From assembly GCF_039542035.1 (NCBI RefSeq), contig NZ_BAABHJ010000001.1:372001-436000 (forward strand): a DNA stretch of 64,000 nt. Reading direction: 5' to 3'. Position 1 is the first letter of the stretch, and each line of letters begins with the position of its first letter. Source of the stretch: Actinoallomurus liliacearum. GTDB lineage: Bacteria; Actinomycetota; Actinomycetes; Streptosporangiales; Streptosporangiaceae. This document shows positions 41,201 through 50,124 of the stretch, in pieces. The notes beneath the pieces were generated by a model. It was not told where the DNA came from, searched no databases, and was given only the letters and a program-made list of their open reading frames with translations. The position numbers and the translations under genes were made by a program.

Positions 41201-42199
41201 TCAATCCGTTCCGGCGAGGGTGGCCACCAGGACGGCCTTGATGGTGTGCAGGCGGTTCTCGGCCTGGTCGAACACGATCGACGCCTCCGACTCGAAGACC
41301 TCGTCGGTGACCTCCAGCTCCTCCAGGCCGAACTGCGCGTAGATTTCTTCGCCGACCGTCGTCGCCCGGTCGTGGAACGCCGGCAGGCAGTGCATGAACC
41401 GCACCGACGGGTTCCCCGTCGCGGCGAGCACCTTGGCGTTGACCTGGTACGGCGTGAGCAGCGCGATGCGCTCGGCCCAGACCTCCTTGGGCTCGCCCAT
41501 CGACACCCACACGTCCGTGTGCAGGAAGTCGGCGCCGCGGACGCCCTCGCCGACGTCGTCCGTCAGCGTGATCCGGGCTCCGCTGCGCTCGGCCAGGTCA
41601 CGGGCGGCCGCCTGCACGTCGGCGGACGGCAGCAGGCCGCCGGGCGCGACGAGGCGGACGTCCATGCCGAGCAGCGCCCCCATGACGAGGAGGGAGTTGC
41701 CCATGTTGTTGCGCGCGTCGCCGAGATAGGCGAAGGCGATCTCCTCGATCGGCTTGGCCGCGCACTCCGCCATGGTGAACGCGTCGCACAGGCTCTGCGT
41801 CGGATGCCACTCGTCGGTGAGACCGTTCCAGACCGGGACCCCGGCGTACGCGGCGAGGGTCTCGACGTCCTCCTGCCGGCGGCCGCGGTACTGAATGCCG
41901 TCGAACATCCGGCCCAGCACCCGCGCGGTGTCCTTCACCGACTCCTTGTGCCCGATCTGCGAGCCGGCCGGGTCGAGGTACGTCACGTGCGCGCCCTGAT
42001 CGTGCGCCGCCACCTCGAACGCGCTGCGCGTGCGGGTGGACGTCTTCTCGAAGATCAGCGCGATGTTGCGGCCGGTCAGACGGGGCCGCTCGGCACCCGC
42101 CCGCCGGGCCGCCTTCAGCTCGCCGGCCAGGTCGACGAGCGAACGGAACTCCTCGGCGGTGAAGTCGAGCTCCTTGCAGAAGCTCCGGCCGCGCAGCAT
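41201..42199 (-). CDS. argF: Ornithine carbamoyltransferase
   Basis: A 332-residue enzyme forming citrulline from ornithine and carbamoyl phosphate, or the reverse in catabolism. Carbamoyl-phosphate motif STRTR at 54-58, HPTQSLCD in the middle and ornithine-site MHCLPAFHD near the C-terminus are intact. Length and the start MLRGRSFCKELDFTAEE resemble the longer ArgF/ArcB branch rather than the short actinobacterial anabolic enzyme. I chose ATG 42199, which has GGGAGG at four bases; ATG 42217 is possible. An ARG box lies upstream. No other arg or arc gene is near. Confidence 0.92.
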   Translation of the reverse strand: MLRGRSFCKELDFTAEEFRSLVDLAGELKAARRAGAERPRLTGRNIALIFEKTSTRTRSAFEVAAHDQGAHVTYLDPAGSQIGHKESVKDTARVLGRMFDGIQYRGRRQEDVETLAAYAGVPVWNGLTDEWHPTQSLCDAFTMAECAAKPIEEIAFAYLGDARNNMGNSLLVMGALLGMDVRLVAPGGLLPSADVQAAARDLAERSGARITLTDDVGEGVRGADFLHTDVWVSMGEPKEVWAERIALLTPYQVNAKVLAATGNPSVRFMHCLPAFHDRATTVGEEIYAQFGLEELEVTDEVFESEASIVFDQAENRLHTIKAVLVATLAGTD

Positions 42200-42246
42200 G
42201 TGACCTCCCAGAGACATGGGCAAGACTGTATCGCCATGCGCTCGAC

Positions 42247-42260
42247 TGAATCAATATTCA
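42247..42260 (-). promoter_or_regulatory. ARG box (ArgR operator)
   Basis: TGAAT CAAT ATTCA fits the ArgR half-site pattern TGAAT-N4-ATTCA exactly and is flanked by C and G that extend the symmetry to 16 bp. It ends 48 bp upstream of the ornithine carbamoyltransferase ATG. Arginine-dependent repression or activation by ArgR is expected. Confidence 0.75.
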
Positions 42261-42318
42261 GATCGATGGTCAGGGGTGCCCGCCTCCCTCGCGGGCGGTC
42301 CCTCCTAGACTCGGGTCC

Positions 42319-43230
42319 ATGGAGCCCCTCGCCGTCGCAGTCAATGACCTGGTCAAACGCTACGGCATGACGGCCGCGGCCGACGGCCTCTCCTTCGGCG
42401 CCCGATACGGCGAGGTCACGGCCCTGCTCGGGCCGAACGGAGCGGGCAAGACGACCACCGTCGAGATCTGCGAGGGCTACCGGCGCGCGGACTCCGGCAG
42501 CGTGCGCGTGCTCAATCGCGATCCCCGGGACCCCGAGCTCAAGACGCGCATCGGCGTGATGCTGCAGTCGGGGGGCGTGCCGACGAACGCCCGCGCCGCC
42601 GAGTTCCTGCGCCTGATCGCGAGCTTCTACGCCAGTCCCCTGGACCCCGCCGCGCTGCTCGACCGTCTCGGGCTGACCTCCTCGGCCCGGACCTCGTACC
42701 GCCGCCTGTCCGGCGGCCAGCAGCAGCGCCTGGCCCTCGCCGCCGCGGTGGTCGGCCGCCCCGAGCTGGTGTTCCTCGACGAACCGACCGCCGGCCTCGA
42801 CCCGCAGGCCCGCCACGCGACGTGGGAGCTCATCGAGGACCTGAAGGCCGCCGGCGTCGCGGTCATCCTGACCACCCATCACATGGACGAGGCCGAACGG
42901 CTCGCCGACGAGGTCGTCATCGTCGACCACGGCCGGGTCATCGCCTCGGGCCCGCCGTCCTCGCTGACCGGCGCCGAACGCCAGTTGCGCTTCCGCGCCC
43001 GTCCCGGGCTCGGCCTGGACGAGCTGCTGTCCGCGCTGCCGCCCGCGACGATCGCCAAGGAGTCCCCGGCCGGCCACTACGTCATCGAGGGCGACCTCGT
43101 CCCCGAGCTGCTGGCCACCGTGACCGCCTGGTGCGCCTCCAACGGCGTCATGACCGAGGACCTGCGAATCGAACGCCGCACCCTCGAAGACGTCTTCCTC
43201 GAACTGACCGGACGGGAGCTCCGCTCGTGA
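42319..43230 (+). CDS. ABC transporter ATP-binding subunit (ABC-2 exporter)
   Basis: A 303-residue ATPase: Walker A GPNGAGKTT, signature LSGGQQQR and Walker B LVFLDEPTAGLD, then the H-loop TTHHMDEAERL. The C-terminal extension of about 90 residues (ending TLEDVFLELTGRELRS) is typical of drug/polyketide/hemolysin-type exporters. It overlaps the permease gene by GTGA (43227-43230). The substrate is unknown. Confidence 0.92.
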   Translation: MEPLAVAVNDLVKRYGMTAAADGLSFGARYGEVTALLGPNGAGKTTTVEICEGYRRADSGSVRVLNRDPRDPELKTRIGVMLQSGGVPTNARAAEFLRLIASFYASPLDPAALLDRLGLTSSARTSYRRLSGGQQQRLALAAAVVGRPELVFLDEPTAGLDPQARHATWELIEDLKAAGVAVILTTHHMDEAERLADEVVIVDHGRVIASGPPSSLTGAERQLRFRARPGLGLDELLSALPPATIAKESPAGHYVIEGDLVPELLATVTAWCASNGVMTEDLRIERRTLEDVFLELTGRELRS

Positions 43231-43994
43231 CGGACCTGACCTTCACCCCCTCGCCCGGTGCGGCGCCGAGGTCCCACATGGTCCGGGCGCAGACGGCGTA
43301 CGAACTGCGCACGCTGCTGCGCAACGGCGAGCAGCTGCTGCTGATCCTGATCATCCCCGTCGCGCTGCTGCTCCTGTTCAGCAGCGCGCCGCTGCTCGAC
43401 CTGGGCGCGGGCCGGCGTGTCGACTTCCTCACGCCGGGCGTGCTGGCGCTGGCCGTGATGTCCACGGCGTTCACCGGGCAGGCCATCGGCACCGGGTTCG
43501 AGCGCCGGTACGGCGTGCTCAAGCGCCTCGGCGCGACGCCGCTCCCCCGGTCCGGGCTGATCATCGCCAAGACGCTCACCGTGCTGGCCGTCGAGGTCCT
43601 GCAGGCGCTGGTGATCTGCGTCGTGGCGGTCGCGCTCGGCTGGAGCCCGCACGGGAATCCGGCGACCGTGATCCTGCTGATTCTCCTGGGCACGGCGGCG
43701 TTCAGCGGGTTCGGGCTGCTGATGGCGGGCACCCTGCGCGCCGAGGCGACCCTGGCCGCCGCGAACCTCGTCTACATCCTCCTGCTGGCCCTCGGCGGCG
43801 TCATATTCCCGTTGACAAGATTCTCCGGGGGCGTACGGTCGGTCCTCGAACTGCTACCGATCTCCGCGCTCGCCGACGGGCTGCGCCAGGTACTGCAGCA
43901 CGGTGCCGGGCTCCCCGCCCGCGATCTGGTGATCCTCGCCGTGTGGGCGGTGCTCGGCCTCGCTCTCGCCGCACGATTCTTCTCCTGGGAGTGA
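43227..43994 (+). CDS. ABC-2 type permease
   Basis: A 255-residue membrane subunit with six helices in the ABC-2 layout (GEQLLLILIIPVALLLLF; FLTPGVLALAVMSTAFTGQA; ATVILLILLGTAAFSGFGLL). It starts at GTG 43227 inside the ATPase gene's stop and is followed 3 bp later by the EamA transporter. The ATPase is its obvious partner in export. Confidence 0.9.
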   Translation: MTDLTFTPSPGAAPRSHMVRAQTAYELRTLLRNGEQLLLILIIPVALLLLFSSAPLLDLGAGRRVDFLTPGVLALAVMSTAFTGQAIGTGFERRYGVLKRLGATPLPRSGLIIAKTLTVLAVEVLQALVICVVAVALGWSPHGNPATVILLILLGTAAFSGFGLLMAGTLRAEATLAAANLVYILLLALGGVIFPLTRFSGGVRSVLELLPISALADGLRQVLQHGAGLPARDLVILAVWAVLGLALAARFFSWE

Positions 43995-43997
43995 CGC

Positions 43998-44939
43998 ATG
44001 GCGCTCGCCGACGCCCCCGGCTCGTATGACGGAGCCGGGTCGGTCCGGTCCCGGCCGACCGGTCTCCGGCTGTCCCTCGGCTCGGTCCCGCCGCCCGCCC
44101 TGATCCTGCTGGGCATCGTCTCGGTGCAGGTCGGCGCGGGCCTCGCCAAGAACCTCTTCGGCCAGATCTCGCCGGACGCCATCGTGATGCTGCGCCTGGC
44201 CACCTCGGCCATCGTGCTCTCGGTGATGGCCCGGTCCGCGCTGCGCGACCTGCGGCGCCTGCACTCCTGGCGCGACATCGGGATCGCCGTGCTGTTCGGC
44301 CTCACCCTCGCCGGGATGAACTTCAGCTTCTACCAGGCGATGGCCCGCATTCCGCTCGGCGTCGCGGTGACGATCGAGTTCCTGGGACCCCTCACCGTGG
44401 CCATCGTCGCGTCCCGACGCCGGCTGGACCTGCTGTGGGCGGTCCTGGCGCTGGGCGGAGTGGCGATGCTCGCCCACGGCAGCGGCGACGTCCCGCTGGC
44501 CGGGGTGGCGTTCGGGCTGCTCGCGGCGGTGGGCTGGGCGGCGTACATCGTGCTGAGCGGCGCGACGGGCAAGCGGTTCTCCGGGTCGACCGGCCTGGCC
44601 ATCGCGAGCGTCGTCGGCGCGATCGCCATCATGCCCGTCGGGATCGCCACCGGCGGTTCGACGCTGCTCGACCCGAAGATTCTCCTGATCGGGCTCGGCG
44701 TCGGACTGCTGTCGTCGGTCATCCCCTACAGCCTGGAGCTCGAGGCGTTGCGGCGCATGCCGGCCCGCGTGTTCGGCATCCTCATGAGCGTCGAGCCTGC
44801 GGTCGCCGCCCTGGTCGGCCTCGTCTTCCTCGGCGAGGTCCTGGTGTGGCGCGAGTGGCTGGCGATCGGCTGCGTCATCGCCGCCTGTGTCGGCGCCACC
44901 CGCTTCCAGGACTCCCCGCCCGAAGCCCCCGAGGCCTGA
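43998..44939 (+). CDS. EamA/DMT-family exporter (RhtA-like)
   Basis: A 313-residue protein with ten membrane helices in two EamA halves. QVGAGLAKNLFGQ near helix 1 and the second half's LEALRRMPARVFGILMSVEP are characteristic of the RhtA/YdeD-like threonine/homoserine or drug/metabolite exporters. ATG 43998 lies 3 bp after the permease stop, so it is probably co-transcribed. Confidence 0.85.
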   Translation: MALADAPGSYDGAGSVRSRPTGLRLSLGSVPPPALILLGIVSVQVGAGLAKNLFGQISPDAIVMLRLATSAIVLSVMARSALRDLRRLHSWRDIGIAVLFGLTLAGMNFSFYQAMARIPLGVAVTIEFLGPLTVAIVASRRRLDLLWAVLALGGVAMLAHGSGDVPLAGVAFGLLAAVGWAAYIVLSGATGKRFSGSTGLAIASVVGAIAIMPVGIATGGSTLLDPKILLIGLGVGLLSSVIPYSLELEALRRMPARVFGILMSVEPAVAALVGLVFLGEVLVWREWLAIGCVIAACVGATRFQDSPPEAPEA

Positions 44940-44987
44940 CCGCCCGGGCGGGGACCCGGATCCCGGGCATGGCGGGGCGCTCGTACG

Positions 44988-45995
44988 ATGAAGGGCGTGC
45001 GATCCGACAACCCGCTGGCCCGGCTCCGTGATCTCGTGTGGCGTCCCACGCCCGCCTCCCTGCGCGGGCTGGCCCTCACGAGCGTCGCGGGCAACGCCCT
45101 GATCATGGCGACGGGCGCGGCCGTGCGCGTCAGCGGCTCGGGCCTCGGCTGCCCCACCTGGCCGAAGTGCACCGGCACCAGCCTGGTGCCGACGCACACC
45201 CCGCAGCACTCGGCCGTCAACATGGCGATCGAGTTCGGCAACCGGATGCTGACCTTCCTGGTGCTCGCGCTCGGCCTGGCGGTCTTCGTCGCGGCGCTGC
45301 GGCTGCGCCCCCGGCGCAGGGACCTGGTGCGGCTGGCCGCGATCCAGCCCCTCAGCGTGGTCGCGCAGGCGATCGTCGGCGGGATCGTCGTGCTCACCGA
45401 CCTGCACCCGGTCTCGGTGACCGTGCACTTCCTGCTGTCGCCGGCCATCCTCGCGGCGGCCGTGGTGCTGTGGGTGCGCGCGAGCGAGGGCGACGACCGC
45501 GCCCGGCCCCTCGTCCGGCAGGAGCTGGTCTGGCTGGGCCGCGCCCTGACCGGCGTGGTCTTCCTGCTCCTCGTGGCGGGCACCGTGGTGACCGGCACCG
45601 GGCCGCACGCCGGGGATCCCAAGGCCCGGCGCTATGACTTCCAGATCGAGCAGGTCGCCCAGCTCCACGCGGACATCGTCTGGGCCACGGTCGGGCTGAC
45701 CTTCGCGCTGCTCCTGGGCCTGCGGCTGACCAACGCCCCGAAGCACGTCCAACGGCGCGCGGTGGAGCTCCTGGTGGTGGAGCTGGCGCAGGGCGTCATC
45801 GGCTACGTGCAGTACTTCACCAACGTCCCCGGCGCACTCGTCGTCGCCCACGTGCTGGGCGCGGCCCTGGTGTGGATCGCCACCCTCCGGGTCCTGTTCG
45901 CCCTCCGCGACCGTGGCGGCATGCCGGCGGCCCCGGCCGCCGAGCCCGCACCGGCGACGCGCGACACCGCCCCGGCCGCCTCCCTCGGCGGCTGA
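44988..45995 (+). CDS. ctaA: Heme A synthase (COX15/CtaA)
   Basis: A 335-residue membrane enzyme that oxidises heme O to heme A for aa3-type cytochrome oxidase. Eight helices are predicted. GAAVRVSGSGLGCPTWPKC is the conserved first-helix/loop motif with the cysteine pair, and GTGPHAGDPKARR the second-half motif; conserved His residues lie in VHFLL, LHADI and AHVLG. ATG 44988 lacks a good ribosome site; GTG 44997 is possible. The stop codon lies in the loop of a long hairpin. Confidence 0.92.
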   Translation: MKGVRSDNPLARLRDLVWRPTPASLRGLALTSVAGNALIMATGAAVRVSGSGLGCPTWPKCTGTSLVPTHTPQHSAVNMAIEFGNRMLTFLVLALGLAVFVAALRLRPRRRDLVRLAAIQPLSVVAQAIVGGIVVLTDLHPVSVTVHFLLSPAILAAAVVLWVRASEGDDRARPLVRQELVWLGRALTGVVFLLLVAGTVVTGTGPHAGDPKARRYDFQIEQVAQLHADIVWATVGLTFALLLGLRLTNAPKHVQRRAVELLVVELAQGVIGYVQYFTNVPGALVVAHVLGAALVWIATLRVLFALRDRGGMPAAPAAEPAPATRDTAPAASLGG

Positions 45996-46020
45996 TCCGC
46001 CGAGGGAGGCGGCCGGGGCG
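45968..46020 (+). terminator. 24-bp perfect-stem terminator holding the ctaA stop codon
   Basis: Arms 45968-45991 and 45997-46020 are perfect reverse complements over 24 bases, with loop CTGAT containing the TGA stop. The left arm therefore encodes the last residues of CtaA. It is symmetrical, so it may also stop the convergent esterase transcript. No T-tract. Confidence 0.75.
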
Positions 46021-46128
46021 CGCACGGCGCTCGGCGATCGTGGGTTCGCGCGCCCGGTTCCGGGCGGAACGTCCGGCTCCCGCGGGCTCTTCGCCGAGCG
46101 TTCGGTTCGGCCGGCCGCCGCTCGGTGG

Positions 46129-47196
46129 TCAGGCCGCGTGGGTGAGCTTGGTGGTGAGCCACTGGAAGCACTTGGGGAGCATGGCCGTCCAGACGCCGGT
46201 GTTGTGGCCGCCGCGCGGCACGACGTACGTGTAGACGATCGAGGGCGCGCGGGCCGCCTGGACCATCGAGTTCACCGCCGTCGTGGTGCCCGGATCCTGC
46301 TTGCTCGCGGTCAGCAGCAGGTCCACCGCCGGGCGCCTGGTCCGCAGCAGCGCGGGGAGGTCGGCGCCCGGGAGCCTGGCCAGCGCCGGGCTGTAGGCGG
46401 CGAAGTAACCGGAGAGGCTGACCCCCGCCCGGAACAGATGGGAGTGTTCCGTGGCGAGCTTGGCGGCGCAGTAGCCGCCCGTCGAGTAGCCCATCGTCCC
46501 CCAGGCGTCACGACCGGGCAGGGCGCGGAAGTTCTCGGTGACGATGCGCCGGACGTCGTCGGTGAGCCACGTGGCGACCTTGGGGCCGCCCGGCACGTCG
46601 GTGCACTCGGTGTCGTGGCCCGGCACGACGGTGATGGTGGGCGCGACGAGGATGTACGGCTGCGCGGCGCCCTGCTTCATCGCCTCCTGCAGCTTCTTCG
46701 GCCCCTGCATCGTGTGGAACCAGGTGATCGGGGTTCCGGGGAAGCCGGGGAACAGCTCGACGACCGGGAACCGCTGCTGCGGGTGCCGGTGGTACTGCGG
46801 CGGCAGCCACACCCAGATCTTGCTGCGGATACCCGACTTGGCGCCGACCAGGTCGGCCGAGAGCGCCTGATCGGATCGGTCGGGCCGGAAGTCGTTGCGC
46901 AGCCGCTTGGAAAGCCCGCGGGCGAGTGGCTGCGATCCGCCGTTCTGCTGCTGGATGGGCGCGTCCGCGCCGTTCTGGCCGAGCAGGTCGTTCCAGGACG
47001 CGAAGAACTGGAAGTGGTCGTTGAGGCCGACGCCGGCGAGGAGGACCGCCGTGACCTGGCAGACCAGGATGAGCGCCGCCCTGATCGGCAGGACGGTCGT
47101 GCCCCGCGCTCGTCCCCACAGCAGCACGCAGCCGACCGGCGCGGCCAGTGCCAGCAGGATCGACAGGACGAGCAGCGGCCAGCCCAGCAAACTCAA
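46129..47196 (-). CDS. Membrane-anchored esterase-D/antigen-85-type hydrolase
   Basis: A 355-residue protein. Two to three N-terminal helices (LLGWPLLVLSILLALAAPVG; IRAALILVCQVTAVLLAGVG) lead into an alpha/beta-hydrolase domain of the esterase-D family: nucleophile in MGYSTGGYCAAK, Asp near LLLTASKQDPGT and His in PRGGHNTGVW. The catalytic domain is expected outside the membrane. I chose TTG 47196 because GGGAGG lies six bases upstream and the membrane start fits. Substrate unknown; a mycolyltransferase role is not supported. Confidence 0.82.
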   Translation of the reverse strand: MSLLGWPLLVLSILLALAAPVGCVLLWGRARGTTVLPIRAALILVCQVTAVLLAGVGLNDHFQFFASWNDLLGQNGADAPIQQQNGGSQPLARGLSKRLRNDFRPDRSDQALSADLVGAKSGIRSKIWVWLPPQYHRHPQQRFPVVELFPGFPGTPITWFHTMQGPKKLQEAMKQGAAQPYILVAPTITVVPGHDTECTDVPGGPKVATWLTDDVRRIVTENFRALPGRDAWGTMGYSTGGYCAAKLATEHSHLFRAGVSLSGYFAAYSPALARLPGADLPALLRTRRPAVDLLLTASKQDPGTTTAVNSMVQAARAPSIVYTYVVPRGGHNTGVWTAMLPKCFQWLTTKLTHAA

Positions 47197-47467
47197 CCGT
47201 GGCCTCCCCGAAGGCGTCGAACTGAGCGTCACCGCAATGGCACCTGAACGGTGGCTCAACGCGCTGCGGTCGCGGGCCGATCGTAGAGGGGCGGGGGTTC
47301 TCTCCGGCTTGAGCGAAGGTGTCGGCCGCGTGTACTCCGCATTCACCTGACGTGAAGGTGCCGCACCGGCGCGCACCGCCGTCGCGACGGCGGCCGGTGG
47401 TGCGACGGCGGTGCGCCGGAGGCCGGACGGCGGTCGGTGGCGCGAAGGTGTCGTCGCGCCACCGGCC
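47197..47467. other. Gene-poor stretch
   Basis: Between the esterase start and the recognisable part of the broken regulator I see no gene with a ribosome site and coding bias. Open frames here are Arg/Pro/Gly-rich products of GC-rich sequence. The esterase promoter must lie within it. Confidence 0.5.
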
Positions 47468-47988
47468 GCGGCCCTCTTCGCGGCCCGGGGGGAGGCCCGG
47501 TCGGCCCAGGTCCTCGACGCGCTCGCCGAGGTGCTGCGGCTGGACGCCGCCTCTCGCCCCTGATGACACCCGGGGTGAACCGCCTCCGCGCCCTCTTCAC
47601 CGACCCCGTGGCGCAGGAGTATCACCCCGATTGGGACGAGAACGCGGCCGGTGTCGTCGCCCAACTGCGCGCCGAGGTGGACGCCGACTCCGACGACGCC
47701 CGCCTGAGGGCGCTCGTCGGCGAGCTCTCGCGGACGAGCGAACGCTTCCGGACGCTCTGGGCCCGGCATGACGTACGCCGCGGTACGAGCGGGACGGGCC
47801 TCATCCGCCATCCGAGGGTCGGCGATCTGCGTCTCCGGCGCGAGAAGCTGGCCGTCACGGGCACGGACGGACTACTGCTGGTGATCTATCACGCCGATCC
47901 CGGCACCCCGTCCGCCGAAGCCCTCGCGCTGCTCGCCTCGCTCGTCCGCACCGGCTCCCCCGGCACCGCCGAGCCCGACCGCCGGTAG
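47468..47988 (+). pseudogene. Broken MmyB-type XRE regulator
   Basis: The 3' part (ATG 47563 to TAG 47988, 141 codons) encodes the ligand-binding domain of MmyB-like regulators: LRALFTDPVAQEYHPDWDE, LVGELSRTSERFRTLWARHDV and VYHADPGTPSAEALALLASL-like endings. Just upstream in another frame is a piece of the HTH domain, AQVLDALAEVLRLDAA, ending in TGA 47561-47563 that overlaps the ATG. The DNA-binding helices and about 70 linking residues are missing. Two lesions make it a decayed gene, although the ligand domain alone might still be translated. Confidence 0.7.
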
Positions 47989-48063
47989 CCGCCTCGTACG
48001 GCGCGGAGCAGGTCCGTCCGCGACGGCCGTCCGCGCGTCGGGCCCGTCCGGCGCGCTCGGGGT

Positions 48064-49776
48064 TCAGTCGCCCCGGAGGTAGGCGCGCAGGCGGTCGAGC
48101 GGCCAGGTGTTGACGACGTCGTCCGGGGTGAGCCAGCCGCGCTGCGCGGTGCCGACGGCGTACCGGAGGTTGTCGAAGTGTCCCGGGGCGTGCGCGTCGC
48201 TGTCGATCGCGAACTTCACGCCGTGCCGCCGGGCGTGCCGGATCAGGTCGGCGGGCAGGTCGAGCCGGTCGGGGAAGGCGTCGATCTCCAGGATCGTCCG
48301 GGATCGCGCGCACGCGGCGAACACGGCCTCCCAGTCGGCGTCGACGGGGGCGCGGCGGCCGATGCTGCGGGCGGTGGGGTGACCGATGATGTGCACGTGC
48401 GGGTTCTCCACCGCGCGGACGAGCCGGCGGGTCATCGCCGCCCGGTCCTGGGTGAAGTGGGAGTGCACGGACGCGACGCACACGTCGAAGCCCGCGAGGA
48501 ACTCGGCCGGCCAGTCCACCTCGCCGTCGGGGTCGATGTTCAGCTCGGTGCCGTGCAGCAGCGCCATCTTCGGGTACCGCTCCTGCAGGGCGTGGACGGC
48601 CTCGCGCTGGGCGAGCATCTTCTCGTCCGTCATGCGCTGCATGAAGAGGTTCGGCGCGTGGTCGGTGATCGCGTAGTACTCGTTGCCGCGCGCGGCCGCG
48701 GCGGCGACCATGTCCTCCAGCGAGGCGACGCCGTCGGTCAGGTCGGTGTGGGTGTGCAGGTCGCCGCGCAGATCGGTGAGCTCGACGAGGCGGGGCAGCT
48801 CCCCGCGGAGGGCCGCCTCGATCTCGCCCTCGTCCTCGCGCAGGGGCGGCGGGATCCACGGGAGCCCGAGCCGGGCGTAGACGTCCTCCTCGGTGGCGGA
48901 GACGATGAGCTCGCCGGTCTCGACCGAGAACAGGCCGTACTCCGAGAGCTTCAGCCCGGCCCGTACGGCGATCTCGCGGGTGCGGACGTTGTGCGCCTTG
49001 GACCCGGTGAAGTACTGCAGCGCGGCGCCCCAGGACTCCGGCGGCACGACCCGCAGGTCGACCTGGATCCCCTTGACCGTACGGACGGAGGTCTTCGTCT
49101 CGCCGCTGCCGATCACCTCGGTGACGAGTGGGAGCGCGGTGAACGCCGCCATGAGCGGACCGGAGTCGTCGGCGGTGGCGAGGATGTCGATGTCGCCGAT
49201 CGTCTCGCGGCACCGCCGCAGCGACCCGGCGACCGCGCACCGGCCGGCGAGCGGGGACAACTCGGCGACGATCTCCGCGGCGAGCTCGGTGGCGACGTCG
49301 ATGAGCGCCCGCTCCCCCTGGCTCCGCAGCAGCTCGATGCCGTGGAGGATGTTCTCCTCGGTCTTGGCGCCGAAGCCCTTCAGCCCGGTCAGCCGGCCGG
49401 CCGGGATCGCCTCGGCGAGTTCCTCGACCGAGGAGATCCCGAGCTCCTCGTAGAGCACCATCGCCTTCTTCGGCCCGAGGGTCGGGATGGCGGTGAGGGC
49501 CCGGACCCCGGTGGGGATGCGCTCGCGCAGCGCCTCGAGCTGCCGGATCGTGCCGGTCTGCTGGTAGTCGAGGATCTTCTCGGCGATCGCCTCGCCGACG
49601 TTCGGGATCGTGCGCAGCCCCTTCAGGTCGAGCGCCGTGACGTCGTCGGGGTGGCCGCCGATGGCCCGCGCGGCCTTCTCGTAGGCGCGCACCTTGTACG
49701 CCGCCTCACCGGTGATCGACAGCAGGTCGGCGAACTCCTGGAACAGAGCCGCGACGTCATCATTAGGGCGCCCCAT
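48064..49776 (-). CDS. polX: PolX-type DNA polymerase/3'-5' exonuclease
   Basis: A 570-residue protein: N-terminal 8-kDa-like region, helix-hairpin-helix (RTIPNVGEAIAEKI; TIPTLGPKKAMVLYEEL; LKGFGAKTEENIL), nucleotidyltransferase palm with GSLRRCRETIGDIDIL (catalytic acids in GDIDIL), then a C-terminal PHP domain with DLHTHTDLTDG, ITDHAPN, HGTELNI and DSDAHAPG metal ligands. Bacterial PolX fills gaps in base-excision repair. ATG 49776 has a weak GGG site. Open sequence continues upstream in frame into an MMPL remnant. Confidence 0.9.
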   Translation of the reverse strand: MGRPNDDVAALFQEFADLLSITGEAAYKVRAYEKAARAIGGHPDDVTALDLKGLRTIPNVGEAIAEKILDYQQTGTIRQLEALRERIPTGVRALTAIPTLGPKKAMVLYEELGISSVEELAEAIPAGRLTGLKGFGAKTEENILHGIELLRSQGERALIDVATELAAEIVAELSPLAGRCAVAGSLRRCRETIGDIDILATADDSGPLMAAFTALPLVTEVIGSGETKTSVRTVKGIQVDLRVVPPESWGAALQYFTGSKAHNVRTREIAVRAGLKLSEYGLFSVETGELIVSATEEDVYARLGLPWIPPPLREDEGEIEAALRGELPRLVELTDLRGDLHTHTDLTDGVASLEDMVAAAAARGNEYYAITDHAPNLFMQRMTDEKMLAQREAVHALQERYPKMALLHGTELNIDPDGEVDWPAEFLAGFDVCVASVHSHFTQDRAAMTRRLVRAVENPHVHIIGHPTARSIGRRAPVDADWEAVFAACARSRTILEIDAFPDRLDLPADLIRHARRHGVKFAIDSDAHAPGHFDNLRYAVGTAQRGWLTPDDVVNTWPLDRLRAYLRGD

Positions 49777-49899
49777 GGACCCGATGCTAGGGCCTGTGGT
49801 CACGGCCGGGTTGATCACGCCCGTACGTTCACCTCTCCGGCGCCCACGAGACGGGCTCTGCCAGGTCTCGGCCGATCTCACGACCTCCCGGTCCAGTGC

Positions 49900-50043
49900 T
49901 TCGGCCGCGACCGTGTGCGGCCACCGGGTGGCATCGCCGATGTCCCGGAAGAGAGCGGGTACCAGGAGGGACCGGACGACCAGCGTGTCCAGCAGTACCC
50001 CGAACGCGACGATGAAGGCGATCTCGGCGAGGCCTTTGTCGGA
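49900..50043 (-). pseudogene. MMPL transporter C-terminal remnant
   Basis: In frame with and upstream of polX, the stretch GLAEIAFIVAFGVLLDTLVV followed by RSLLVPALFRDIGDATRWP is the last transmembrane helix and conserved VRSLLVPAL motif of MMPL/RND lipid exporters. An in-frame stop at 50044-50046 cuts it from the rest, and the homologous 5' part is absent. No stop separates it from polX. It is a relic. Confidence 0.75.
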
Positions 50044-50124
50044 TCACCGGGCCTACCCGAAGATCGAGAGTTGATCCGGCCTTCACGCGGGCCCGCAGTC
50101 CGTGTTCTCCAGTCGCCGCAGAGG

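Noticed and set aside
43854..46025. 723-codon open frame antisense to the permease, EamA and CtaA genes
   Set aside because: Three well-supported membrane proteins occupy the other strand; the frame is a Gln/Arg/Asp-rich shadow.
47343..47600. 85-codon minus-strand frame in the gap before the broken regulator
   Set aside because: Almost only Arg, Pro, Gly and Ala; no ribosome site; overlaps recognisable HTH remnant on the plus strand.
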